Shown here piece by piece: positions 12,246 through 23,717 of a stretch of DNA of 64,000 bases. The notes beneath the pieces were generated by a model. The model worked only from the letters and a program-made list of their open reading frames with translations, was not told the origin of the DNA and made no database searches. This DNA is from Rostratula benghalensis (taxonomy: Eukaryota; Chordata; Aves; Charadriiformes; Rostratulidae). Numbering within the stretch: position 1 is the first letter of the stretch; each line of letters opens with the position of its first letter. The stretch lies in NCBI GenBank assembly GCA_013399305.1, contig VXAI01000013.1, positions 4,407,957-4,471,956 of the forward strand. Direction: 5' to 3'. Both the position numbers and the translations under genes were made by a program.

Positions 12246-13265
12246 TGCTTTGAAGACTTCATGAAAATAAAAACTTCCACAAAAAATCTTCTGCTGTGAT
12301 TTTTTTTTTTTTTTAATGTACTTTACAGATAGATTAATTTGACCAAGCTTTAACATTACTTATTAGCTACTAAATGTCTATCCTAAATGAATGAAGGTGT
12401 CTGATTAGAGCCTGGCCTAATACAGTGTTTGGTCATATCGGTGCACTGTGTAAGCTAGCCTTTAGCCTTAATCAACAGAGAGACAGGCATCATATGTCTC
12501 TGTCTCTACTAAGATAGAATAAATACATTTATGAAAAATATGTATTTCCTTCCCTCCACTGAATTTGAAGACTTACACTAAAAATCTAATTTTTGATGCC
12601 TCCAATTATCTTATGTGAATCTTGTTGATGTGGCAAAAATTAGCACCATACAGTGTACATAAGTTGTAGTTTATATGACACATGAATCTATGTATGCTCA
12701 GCCACTGATGTGTAGGTGCTAAGTACATTGCTGAAGGCTGGCATTCAGTAGATTGCAAGGTAACTATTAGAGAAATTGCAAATATATTCAGAGAGGAAAG
12801 ATATTTATGCACACTCCAGTATCTGAATAAGAAATCTGTCATGTTTCTACTATTTTTACTTCTTATACTACTTATATTCAGACTACTGAGAAACCAGTCT
12901 CTACACATTACTGGTTTTAAATGTGTCCCTAGACTGGCACCCAAATATTGAGTTGCCCAAACCCATTATTTACACAGTATTTCAGATTTTATCCAGTCTC
13001 TTCTTACATCACTGTTGCCTCTGTAAATCATACTTGTGCTGAACAGAGACTACTTAACAGTATTATAGGAAGTGTTTCTTAGAAACTGGCATAACGTTTG
13101 GAATTTATAATATGGCATTGACCAGTTGATATTGAGCAATCTTTGAAGAAGGATCACTTTCTCCTTGAGACATCCCTTGCTCATGATGTTTGCTGAAGGA
13201 GAAAATATTGTCAAAGTCTTCAGATATAGCAAATTCTGTCCGCGTTGCTGCTTAATTATTATGGA

Positions 13266-13489
13266 GTTCAGAAAATTTGTGGGTCAAGTATTTTTTCACC
13301 CTTGTTCCACACAACTTCCCAGAGAAGTTGTAGATGTTCCATCCCTGGAAGTATTCAAGGCTAGGCTGGATGGCACTTTAAGCAACCTTATCTAATGAAA
13401 GACGTCCCTGGCTACAGCAGGGTGATTAGAAAGAGGTGATCTTTCAGTTCCAACTGTAACCATTCTATGACTGATTCTATGATTCTATG
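13266..13489 (+). mobile_element. CR1 3'-end fragment
   Basis: Translation gives the CR1 ORF2 C-terminal signature LPREVVDVPSLEVFKARLDG, followed by the 3' untranslated region and the CR1-specific 3' end (TGATTCTATGATTCTATG). It is 5'-truncated to about 220 bp, which is usual for CR1. The frame upstream of LPREVV is degraded. It lies about 100 bp upstream of a second plus-strand CR1 and is probably a separate insertion. Confidence 0.93.
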
Positions 13490-13587
13490 TTTCTTCATGT
13501 CTCTTAGAAAAATTACAGATACCATCAATGGGTACATGCAGCAATTTTACAAAGGCTGTTAGAAGGGTCCCCTCATCCATGTTCTGT

Positions 13588-14335
13588 ACTTCCAGGTCCT
13601 GCACTTGGACCATGCAACAACAACCCCATGCAACGCTACAGGCTTGGGAAAGAGTGGCTAAAAGTTACCTGGTGTAAAAGGCAGTTGGGGTATTGGGAGA
13701 CAGCCAGTGGAATATGAGCCAGCAGTGTGCCCAGGTGGCCAAGAAGGCCAACAGCATCCTGGTGGTTTGTAGCAGAAATAGTGTGGCCAGCAGGACTAGC
13801 AAGCTACCTGTTCCTCTCTACTTGGCACTGGTAAGGCTGCACCTGGAGTACTCTGTTCAGTTTTGTGCCCCTCACTTTACAAGAAAGGCACTGAGGTGCT
13901 GGAGTGTGCCCAAAGAAGAGCAATGAAGCTAGCGAGGGATCTAGAGCAGAAGTCTTCTAAGGAGCGGTTGAAGGAACTGAGGTTGTCTAAAAAAAAGGAG
14001 GGTGAGGGGACACCTTATTGCTCTCTACAATTACCTGATAGGAGGTTGCAGTGAGGAAAGTCTTGATGTTTTTGCCCAATTAGCAAGTGATAAGAGAAGT
14101 TGGGCCAGGAAAGTTTTAGATTGGATATTAGGGAAAAAATTCTTCACTGAAAGGGTTATCAAACCATGGAACAGATTGCCCAGGGAAGTGGTAGAGTCAC
14201 TGGAGGAATTTAAAAGATGTGATGTGGTGCACAGGGACATGGTTTAATTGTGGACTTGGCAGTGTTAGATTTATGGTTGGATTCAAAGATCTTAAGGGAA
14301 TTTTCAACTTGCATGATTCTATGTTTCTCATTTTT
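13588..14335 (+). mobile_element. CR1 fragment with ORF2 C-terminus and 3' end
   Basis: It begins in the CR1 ORF2 segment after the reverse transcriptase core (CAGGTCCTGCACTTGG). It continues through regions reading [17 protein letters not shown] and [12 protein letters not shown], and ends with CATGATTCTATGTTTCT. The coding signal is spread over at least three frames (about 13693-13926, 13863-14054 and 14002-14247), so several indels have broken it. The terminal codons before TAA at 14245-14247 mark the old ORF2 end. Its 3' region resembles the 60.2-kb copy more than the 62.3-kb copy. Confidence 0.94.
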
Positions 14336-17078
14336 GGGTTTCTGGGGTCAAGTAAAAGATGGAAGGATGTTCCAAGTACAAACCTATGTAAAGATACAAT
14401 ACACAGCTATGTAGCCATATGTGATCTTTTCCACAATTTTCTGTAGGCAAGACATAAATAATTTCAAGCAATATCTGCATTAAATAATTGCCACGTTAAA
14501 CACTCTGCCTAATCATTGAAAGAAGATTTGTAACTGCCTATGCTGACCAGAGTATTCTGAGTGTTGCAGATCTAAGACATGAAATATAAGGCTGCAGATC
14601 TTCAATGAGGTTTGGTGCTGTTAATCGTTACGCAATAGATGTCTGACAGTGGAGTAGGGATTTACAGTCAGACTCTGTACATCCACAGAAGGTATGCAGA
14701 AAAAATTCAGATGACTGTCAAGGGGCACAGGTTTTACATTTATATTAGCAAAATAAGGAGCCCTGGTCTTGGTCTTCAGCACCATACGTAATAGTTTATA
14801 TTGCCTGTTGGAGTCTGGTGTTTCCAACCTGTGCCAATTAGTGTTTCTGCAATCATTGCTCAACCACAACCCAGAAACTCTTTCCAACAGGTGGTATAAT
14901 TGAGGCCATTCTTAGCAAATTTTATTACTGTATATTTTTCTCAAGGTGAAAGAGTAAAGCCAAGCCCAGTTTGTTTACAAGCATAGTTATAGCATAGCAC
15001 AGTATAGCAGCTGACATGATGAGCAGTGAGGAACTTACATTGATGACTAAGGAACACTGAGAGGGAAAAGTTATTTGTGTAACTGCAGTCCGCACTGAAT
15101 TTTGGGACAGGGTTTTTCAGCAAAAAAAAACACATTAATTTAACATTTTTTTATAATTTTGCTCATACTAGACACTATTTTATTTTCCTAATTCTTGGTA
15201 GCAGGGCCCATAAAGACATCTAAAAATAAGTGCCTATAAAGAAATAACATTTTGGTGCTTGATTGATCAAGCAATCATTCGGGAGGAAAGAATTAGAAAT
15301 ATCAATTTCAAAGTAAAAGGAGAAAGCTAAATTTATAACTAACTTGATGCAAAGTCATATACAGTTTTCTGTCTGTATTACGTTGTACATATTATGTGAG
15401 AAACTTAAGAATTAATTCATTTCCTCCTTAGAGATGATAGAATTTGTACATTTCTCTGATTTCTGACTTCTTTCTTATATTATTTGTTGCACCAGCTGTC
15501 AGAACATAGTCATTGAGAGAAAATATACTGAGGGAAAAAAGAAGTAGAGATTCTGAGGCAGTTATTATGCATGTGAATTCCTAATGGCATTCTCCAAAGG
15601 GAAGTACATTATCAAGGTCAGAGAAATGAGAATACTACCACCAATTCCTACACATAAAGAAAATGCTTACATTCAGTTTTCACTTTACACATTTTATTTA
15701 CCCCTCTAAACTGTCCCAAAAACTTTTTTCCAATAGTCCATGCAGTAATTTATCACTAGTTTGAAGGTGTCGATATTTCACCATATGTCCTCTGTTGTTT
15801 TGTCTAAGAAATCCCAAATTCCAAGCATGCTTCTCTTTGAGTAGAGCACAAACTAAGCTGGGAACTTCCTCTTCCCACAGTGGATTTTTAAGTACCTAAA
15901 AGATTCCTCATTTTTGGGATAATAAACCACCTTGCTGTGAATTAATTTCACCCTTTTGTGACGGGTATCAACTGAGCTCTATTTAAGATAAATTTAAGAG
16001 AACAAGATATAGGTATCAGATCTCCAGTCTGAATTAAAACAGTCTATTTCTATTACTTTCAGAAGATTCAGATCATACTCTGAATAGTGGTGAATATTCC
16101 TTGAAATTGTCACCCTGTATTTTTTCTCTCTTATGCTCCATTATAACATTACATTTAATCCTTCTCTTTTAAGTACTCACAAAGCAATATTTTTACAGTA
16201 ACAAGTAACAGGCATTATCCAGCTGATTAATAAAGATAAACAACATATATTCTAAACATGGTCCTCACAAACTCGATTATATTTTAATCAGATACTGTGA
16301 CATCTACTCATTCTGTGGTTCAGAGGACCACATTGAACACAATGTGATTCTCAGACTGCACAAATGACAACTCAGGGCGTCCCCCACTTTGTTAGTGGTA
16401 ATATAATTGTATAGAAGAGCTAAAAAATCAAGGTGACTTTTGTACTATGAATACAAAACATGTAATTTTAAACTCCTCAACCATTTGGCATTATGTCACT
16501 ACGTTCAGCGTAACTGTGGAGCACAATGGGTGGTACTCATTAAAAGATAATGGACGTGATATTGTTTTGACTAGGCTGATTTTCTTTATGTTCTTAACAA
16601 AACAAAAGTCATCTGCAGAATCCATTTTTATATGCTCAGAACAATTTTCAGACTTCAGCGTTTGATGTAAGGTTTTCAAAACCTGGGACAACTAAGTTAA
16701 ACTTTTGAACCAGCTGAAAAATTTAAGAAACCATATTTCATAGAAAAATGTTACTTACATATAAAGATATAAAATTAATGTTTTACAGTATCATGTTAAT
16801 TTCCATTAATTGTAACATTTATATATATATATATGTATACACACAATTTATTTCTTCTTTATTCTGATGAGGTCAAAACAGTCTTCTAAAGTATTCATTT
16901 GTATATACCAGATATATAAACAGATACATAAACAAATGTATACGCATAAACATAGGGTTATATATGTAGGATTTAGTATATTTGCTAATATATACCTGAA
17001 AATCAATGTATGAAGTCATATTTAAATGACATTGGATAAATTGATATTTAATAACGTAATAAAATAATATGAATAAAC
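14336..17078. other. Noncoding DNA, no recognised repeat
   Basis: AT-rich sequence. There is a TA-dinucleotide run with an adjoining GTATACACACA stretch at 16820-16845. The short frames here show no recognisable protein family. Confidence 0.6.
16820..16845. repeat. (TA)n microsatellite
   Basis: About seven uninterrupted TA units are followed by GTATACACACA. Confidence 0.9.
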
Positions 17079-17148
17079 CACAGAATGATAACATTTATCT
17101 TGGAAGGGACCTCTGGAGATCACCTAGTCCAACACAGAGTTCAAAGCA
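17079..17148 (-). mobile_element. Short CR1 3'-end fragment
   Basis: CACAGAATGATAAC is followed by CTTGGAAGGGACCTCTGGAG and CACCTAGTCCAACAC, the inverted CR1 3' untranslated region. Only about 70 bp remain, so it is an old or severely 5'-truncated copy. Confidence 0.85.
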
Positions 17149-18432
17149 TTCAGTCTCTCATCTTTTCTGAGAGGAAACGGATGAAGAGTAAATTTCACCA
17201 CAAACTTGAGGACTTAAGAATAAAAAGTTTCCCTTAATTTATAAAATTGTTTTGAAACTTTACTAGTTCCTCACTCTTTCTTAGTCACTTATTTAGCCAG
17301 AATCCTCATCCCATCCAGGGTATGCAACTTTCACTGCTTTACAAAAAAAAAACAAAAAAAAAGGGAAAAAGTAGGTTTGTAGGTTTTGAGCTGTCACATT
17401 TTATCTTTGAAAAATTAATGATCATTTAAAATATGCTATGTGTCTCTCTGTAACTGTGACTATAATTCCACAGTGCATTTTTTCCATTGCTACTGGCTGT
17501 GCTAACTCAATATAGCTATAGCAAACAGTAGAACCTTGAGAATTTTGTGAATTTCCTCCTGTGATGTACCTGTCTGCTTCATGAATGAGGTTTGACTTTT
17601 CTTTCCATTTCTCCAATGTGTACATGTTGTCATTCAGAGGCTTGATTACTCAGCTACTGAAAGGCAAAATTCCTGCAGATGTTTGACATTTCTCTGTTAG
17701 ACAATGATTCCCCCAAAACTATTGATACAGTACTGGGGAGCTTCCAGACAAAATTCATAAGGGATGGAGCTTAGTACTGACAGTCAACCCCGTCAGTCCT
17801 TAGATGCACAGCTGTCGACCTGCTCACTACAAGGCCTTTTATTAGGCAAATGAATTAATTTCAGCACCACAAACCCCAGGGAGTGGCCACAGCACTGGAG
17901 AAATACACTGGTAAATGCACTGGTAAATAGGTAGAAATATTACTATCCTCCTATTTGCATCTCTCCTTTTCATTACTTTGGGAGCTAGGCTTCATTTTCC
18001 TCCTGTAATTACAAAATGGTAGGTTTTCTTCAAAGGAAGCTTTGAAATCCACCAGGAATGATCAAAGGTTTCAGGCCATTTCATATATTCTGTTGTCATG
18101 GTATTTTCCCTCGGAGAAAGGAGCTGGCTACTCAGTGAGCAGTGCCACTGTGTTTATGTCAAGTTTAGGTAGAGAACACTTTTAAATGTGAAACTGGCTG
18201 ACTGACAAGACATCTGGCACACCCAAAATTACAACAGTTTCTTTTGCAGTAAGTGGGACACAGCAAAAAGCATTGTGCATTGCTAAGGAGGCCATATGGT
18301 CTGTCTGCCTTAAAATACCATGCCAAGTATTTTGGCATGTCTGTGCATGTGTGTGGCTTAATTTAACTGTAGCTTTTGGGCACTTTCTTCCCACATCTCT
18401 TCTGTGTCCAATATAATTGGACCATATCCCTG
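17149..18432. other. Noncoding DNA, no recognised feature
   Basis: AT-rich sequence with an A-rich tract at about 17340-17370 and a short 13-bp duplication (ACTGGTAAATGC) near 17907-17930. No gene or transposon recognised. Confidence 0.6.
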
Positions 18433-19135
18433 TCATAGAATCATAGAATTGTCTGTTGATGATGATCTAGTCTAACCACCAACCTAACTGGTAAAAATCA
18501 TCACTAAACCATGTCACTAAGCACTATGTCAACCCATCTTTTAAATACCTCGATGGATGGTGCCTCAACCACTTCCTTGGGCAGCCCATTCCCGGTCTTA
18601 ATAACCCTTTCTGTGAAAACATTGTCCCCGTATCCAACCTAAACCTCCCCTGATGCAACTAGAGGCCATTTCCTCTTGTCCCATCACCTGTTCCTTGGGA
18701 AAAGAGACTGCCCCGCCATGGCTACACCCTCCTTTCAGGAAGGTGCAGAAAGCAAGGTCTCCCCTCATTCCCTCAACCTCCTTTTCTCCAGCCACTCCCT
18801 GAGCTGCTCCTCACAAGACTTGTGCTCCAGACCCCTCACCCCTCACTTTGCCCTTCTCTGGACCATCTCCAGCACCTGAATGTCTTTTTCTTTTTTTTTT
18901 GTGGTAAGGGGCCCAAAATTGGACAGAGTACTCAAGGTGGGGCCTCACCAGTGCCCAGTAGAGGGGGACAGTCACCTCCTGAGACCTACTCACCATGCTA
19001 TTCCTGATACAGGCCAGGATGCTGTTGGCCGCCTTGGCCACCTGAGCACTCTGCTGGCTCACGTTCAGCCAAGAGTTGACCAATACCCCCGACCAAAACC
19101 CCCGACCAATACCCCCAGGTCCTTTCCTTTTCTGT
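18433..19135 (-). mobile_element. CR1 fragment (about 700 bp) with ORF2 C-terminus
   Basis: It starts with the inverted tail CATAGAATCATAGAATTG and reads on the minus strand into CR1 ORF2, with the signatures [25 protein letters not shown] and ACIRNS (about 18811-19083). A pyrimidine run (18887-18900) lies inside the coding region and breaks the frame after VQFWAPY. A 13-bp unit (GACCAATACCCCC) is repeated three times at 19078-19116, which is not normal for CR1 and probably expanded after insertion. Its 3' region is of the same type as the 62.3-kb copy (GGTTGACATAGTG-like). Confidence 0.95.
19078..19116. repeat. 13-bp tandem repeat inside a CR1
   Basis: Three units of GACCAATACCCCC occur, the middle one reading GACCAAAACCCCC. 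It sits at the 5' part of the minus-strand CR1 where a single copy of this coding segment would be expected. Confidence 0.9.
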
Positions 19136-22100
19136 CTATGTGTCTCCTTCTCTCTGATGTTTTAAAAAGGGTCATGGAGCTTACCAGTCTTGCTGTGTTC
19201 AAGTCTAGGCTTTCTGACCATCCTTGATACTTGTTGCCTTTTTGTCAATTGAAGTAAGTCTAACATTAAATGTAGCTCTTGCCTGAGTGACCCAGTGGTA
19301 TTCAAATTAAAAGATACCTCCTCATTATATATACAAATTAAGTATCAGACACGAAGTCTGAAGGCTACATCTGTTTCTCATCCTTATCCAGACAGAACAA
19401 GAGGTGCTGTGATGTGCTTCTGTATGTGTATTACCTGGAGCAATCCGTGTCCCCAGCAGAACACCCACACACAATCTTTAGTTTGATCCTATACCAGTCA
19501 CGCTTCATGGGCACACATATTGCTTTATAATAGTCCTTCTCTTCAGCTGCATTTAAATCATCAGCAGAAATGTTTTGACTACAAGCTTTCACAGAATTTT
19601 TTTTCACTTCAGGAGTTGCAAGACAGAAAAAGGAACAGAGGGATGGTTGGGAAGGAGGTTTAGACTCTCAACACAACATCCTAAAGAGGCATTGCTATGC
19701 CCGGAACACAAAAGACCAGAAGTGCAACATGAACCAGCCACAGCAAGGCCAAGAGAGCTGACCTTTTCTCTTTGTTATACATTTCTACAACCCAGGTCAG
19801 GCAGATTTTATGTGCCTGTATGCTTCTTCACTGGTGGCTGACGATATACTTCCAAACCTCAGGGTGGTATAAATTGCTCTCATCAAAGAGAATACTTGGG
19901 GTGCATCAGGCTTTTTAGAAATGTCACCAGAAAAAAAAAAAAGGGTTTGCTAAATAAATTTAAAATTCGAGGCTTTTTAAAAACCTGAAATTTTAGGTGT
20001 GCTGTGCTTGAGGAAGAATCCTTTTATTCCAAAAGAAACAATAGGAAAGATTTTCACCATATTTTCCAAAAATCAAGATGGCAAAAATTAAGGCTAAAAC
20101 ACTGCAGCTGGTTTTTTAATTCATTTCATATTGCACTCTCATCCATCTCTAAGTAATATTGTTTTGCCATTCTCTCTGCTTTCTGTTTCATTTGTCATCA
20201 TGACTTCATTTATTTGTTTGTTTTCCAGTTGTTGGTTTGTTTTTTTCCCTTCTTTCTGCTTCATTATCCATAGCACTCTTAAGTGCAGCATAAAAGGAAG
20301 AATTTGAGTCTAATTTTCAAACCCATTGCGGGAAAGTAATTAAGCAAAATATATTTCTACATTCCTAACAATGTAACTCTACAAACATTTACAAAAATCA
20401 CCAGTATTGGAGAGGGACATGTAATGGGAGAACACAAATCTTACCACAAAAACCTTGTATCTGAAGCACACAACTAGCAAAGTCAGGCCTTAAGGGCAAG
20501 CCAGCCTTCAAAGAACACAAGGAGAATTGATCAATACTGTAGCTACACTCCTTTGGAAAGTTTTCTTTATCCTCTAAGTTTATAGTGTGAGTGGATAACC
20601 CCAGGAGGTGCTACTGGAAGCAGGAGAAATTGAGGCTGGGGAGAGTACACAGAGTCTGTCATTTCCATATGAATGCCACATTTTTATCAAAAGCGTACAG
20701 AACATTATATGTCTTTTTATTTGTTTGTTCCTATAGTGAAAATTATTTAATAACCTGTGAAAAAGAACCAAAAAAACAAAAACTTTCTGGAGTTAGGTAT
20801 AAAAATGGCATTCTGTGTCACAGAGTTCAAGTTTTCTTCTATCTCATGTAACCAAATAATATAATCCTGTTCTACTGACTCACATCAGATTCCTTTTCAA
20901 GACTGGTAATGTTTATTTCTCCTTATTATTATTTTAGAAAGTTACATTTGTCCAAATCTTACACATTTTCCTCCAATTTTCAGCCCATAGTTATTCCTGG
21001 TTCATACTTGTACATTTGTTCATTTGTCAACGTCTTTTTTTTTTAGATTATATACCTCCTTTTCTTCCCTGAAGTTTACCTATCTGATGTATTTATATAG
21101 AGAAATCCTCATTACTGTCACTCTATTTTGTTAAGTTAAAGAAGCCATGTTCTTTTAATTTATTTTTAAGATGATAAAAACAATGATTCTACTAACAATA
21201 TTTCAGTTCTGGTATTTCTGAATTTTTGGTAGTCTTACCAAGAAGAGTTTGTTTTTCAAAAGAAACTGAAACCCCAAAATGCAAACAAGGAGGCCAAGTT
21301 CGTTAATGTCTTACCCAGAATGCGTTTTTAGAGCCCTCACAACCATTTCTTTAGGCTGCTACATTTTTAATGTCAATTGGCTATAATTTTAGAAAAAACA
21401 AATATTGACCATTCTAGTAATTTTTCAAATAGAACCTCTGTTATCCAGGAATATTCTTTGGAATCAAATTTAACTAATATAAATTTGAAGAATGGTATCA
21501 AGAATTACACAGAGGAATTAAGCTGCTTTTGTTTGCTGCAATACTGACATTCCATGAGCATAACCCAGTATTAGTCAAGTAGCTCCATGGACAGGTCAAT
21601 ATCTTCAGAGGTACTCTGGTTTTTCTACCGGAGATTTTAGCCTGTTTGTCCACACCATTGCAACACTACTGGTCTCAATTCTGGTCTAGTTTTTCCAGAC
21701 TTCTCTATAAATAGGGAAAAGAGAAGCATTTGTACAACATGGCACAGAGGAAACGCATTATGTGTCTAAGCCAGTATTTCCTATCCTTTCTCAGTATAGC
21801 ATATTAATTCTACTATTTCTATAACATCAGAATATACAGTTCCTCTTAGTGCTAAAGGATTCAGTTGTAAAAGCTGAAACTATGCATTGCAGCATCTTTT
21901 TATGAAAAACAGCTGGTCTCCAGAACAGCGTAAATTTGATAGAGTGGACAACCACAGAAGCATGCTTTGCTGGTAGAGTCCTGCTGCCAATGACACAATT
22001 CTATGTCTAAACTCAACTGTGCAATTAGCAGAGCTGCACATAACTCATCTATCCATATATTCATTACTGACAGGAACATAAACCTCTGATCAGAAAATTA

Positions 22101-23640
22101 TTCATTACTTTTGAAAAAAAAAAAAAAAACCTAGAAAAACTTCCTAGGTACTGACAGGCAGCTTGTTGGCTGAGTTTAGCAGGAGGGAAGCCTACATTTA
22201 ATCGGTTCTGCCCTCATTACTGCATTCACTGGAAATTATTATAGTTGGCTGCAGGGAACAAGAGGATAATTTGTCCAGCCAAGAAAAGAAATTAAGCGCT
22301 GAAACCCCCAAAATTTTAACATTGCAATATGATTACAAGAGAAGATTAACCATCTCAAAAATAAGACAGAAAAATTTAGTGGGACTGAAAAGAACAAAAG
22401 TAAAACACAAAGGAGTAGAAAAAAATACTGCGTTTTATGTACCATTTCCCAGTTCTGAGATCAAATCCTTTGTCAAAGTCCCTATTATGAACTTGCATGC
22501 ATATTCTGTTGTAGTTCTCCATATGCTTTATATTCCTTTATGTTAACATTTACATACACTGTTTTGCACTCCATTAAAAAAGGCATTTACAAAACAGATA
22601 TTGTTTGTGCCAGTTTCCAACAAGCTGAAATGCCTGAAGCATTGTACTCCATTCGGTAGATACAAAATAGCATGTTTTAATTTTTACCTGAAATGAAATA
22701 GATAACCCAAAGATTTAAAATGCCATTGGGATCGATCTGTTGTTGAAATTATGCTTTTAAGATAGGGCCATTTAAAAAGACTCCTGCCAAATAAAAGCAA
22801 GGATTTCTGATATAATTATAATATTAAATCATAAAAGCTGTCTTTGGATTCTTTTATGGATCTTGGCAAAAACAAGTAATTTCAGACTTAAGGTTCAAAG
22901 TACTACGCATTCATGTTTAGACATTTGAAGAGCCCTTGGTTCTTAGAGACATAGATGTATACAAAGGCAAAGTGATGATAAATAGGAAAGAGCGTGCCCT
23001 AAGGGTACAGGGTGGATAATAAGAATTTTTTTAAAGGAAATAGTCATGTACTTAAGTATATACATACAAATGCAAGGTATTTGGGCAATAAATAACCCAG
23101 ATGAGCTACCAGTCGTAATTGCTTTGAGCTGTAAAAATCAGATTCAGATGCCATATGCCCCCAAGTTTAAGAGTCTTCAGATGTTACTTCTGGGGTCAGT
23201 TTCATCAGTAACAGCAGATGAGCTAGATGACAGATGGCCTGAGCCTAGGATCGTAACTGAGCCCAGATGAGAAAGTTTAACCAAAAGTATTTCTTTAAGG
23301 AGATGTTATAAGGAAGAAATAGAGGCAAGACAAAGAAAAGCGTTGCTAAGTTACTCTGAAGGCTATTCAGACAGCTTTTACTTTGCAACAAACACAGCGT
23401 TATTGCAAAAAAAACTCTTTTATGAATCCTTTCATCTGTTGAAACTGTTTATGTTTCCCTCTTGGTATGGCATATATAGCACCTGCTGCTAAACACCACA
23501 TTATCACTCGGTGTTGGGTAAAGGGCTATGCCTCTGTGCCAAAGGGATGACCTGATGCTCTGCCCTCCGAGCCAGGACTAGCCACCCTGGCTACTTCTGT
23601 TCCCATGGCTGCCCATTATTAATTGTAATTACCCATTATT
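19136..23640. other. Noncoding DNA, no recognised repeat
   Basis: AT-rich sequence with no gene recognised. Frames at 19575-19841 and 22271-22546 are open but match nothing I know. A 16-A run sits at 22114-22129. The bases at about 19160-19230 faintly resemble a CR1 C-terminal segment on the plus strand but are too diverged to call. Confidence 0.55.
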
Positions 23641-23717
23641 ATTGGACATCTTAAAGATCACCAAGCTCTTACCCCCCTGCCATGGGCAGGGACACCTCCC
23701 ACTAGATTAGGTTGACC
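23641..23717 (-). mobile_element. Short CR1 3'-region fragment
   Basis: ACATCTTAAAGATCACCAAG and CCCCCCTGCCATGGGCAGGG followed by ACACCTCCCACTAGA match the inverted CR1 3' untranslated region. The terminal octamer repeats are missing, so this piece has lost its end or is very diverged. Confidence 0.88.

Larger units (their letters stand above)
6296..13265. other. Repeat-poor noncoding block
   Basis: About 7 kb without any recognised CR1 or LTR. It contains poly-A and poly-T tracts (9296-9337, 12300-12314), two perfect short hairpins (6585-6607, 8830-8847) and a candidate conserved noncoding segment at 11580-12250. The short frames have no recognisable protein families. Confidence 0.6.

Noticed and set aside
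19160..19290. Possible plus-strand CR1 C-terminal scrap (translation SLAVFKSRLSD)
   Set aside because: Only about ten residues resemble the CR1 motif and the following 3' region and tail are not recognisable. Too weak to annotate.
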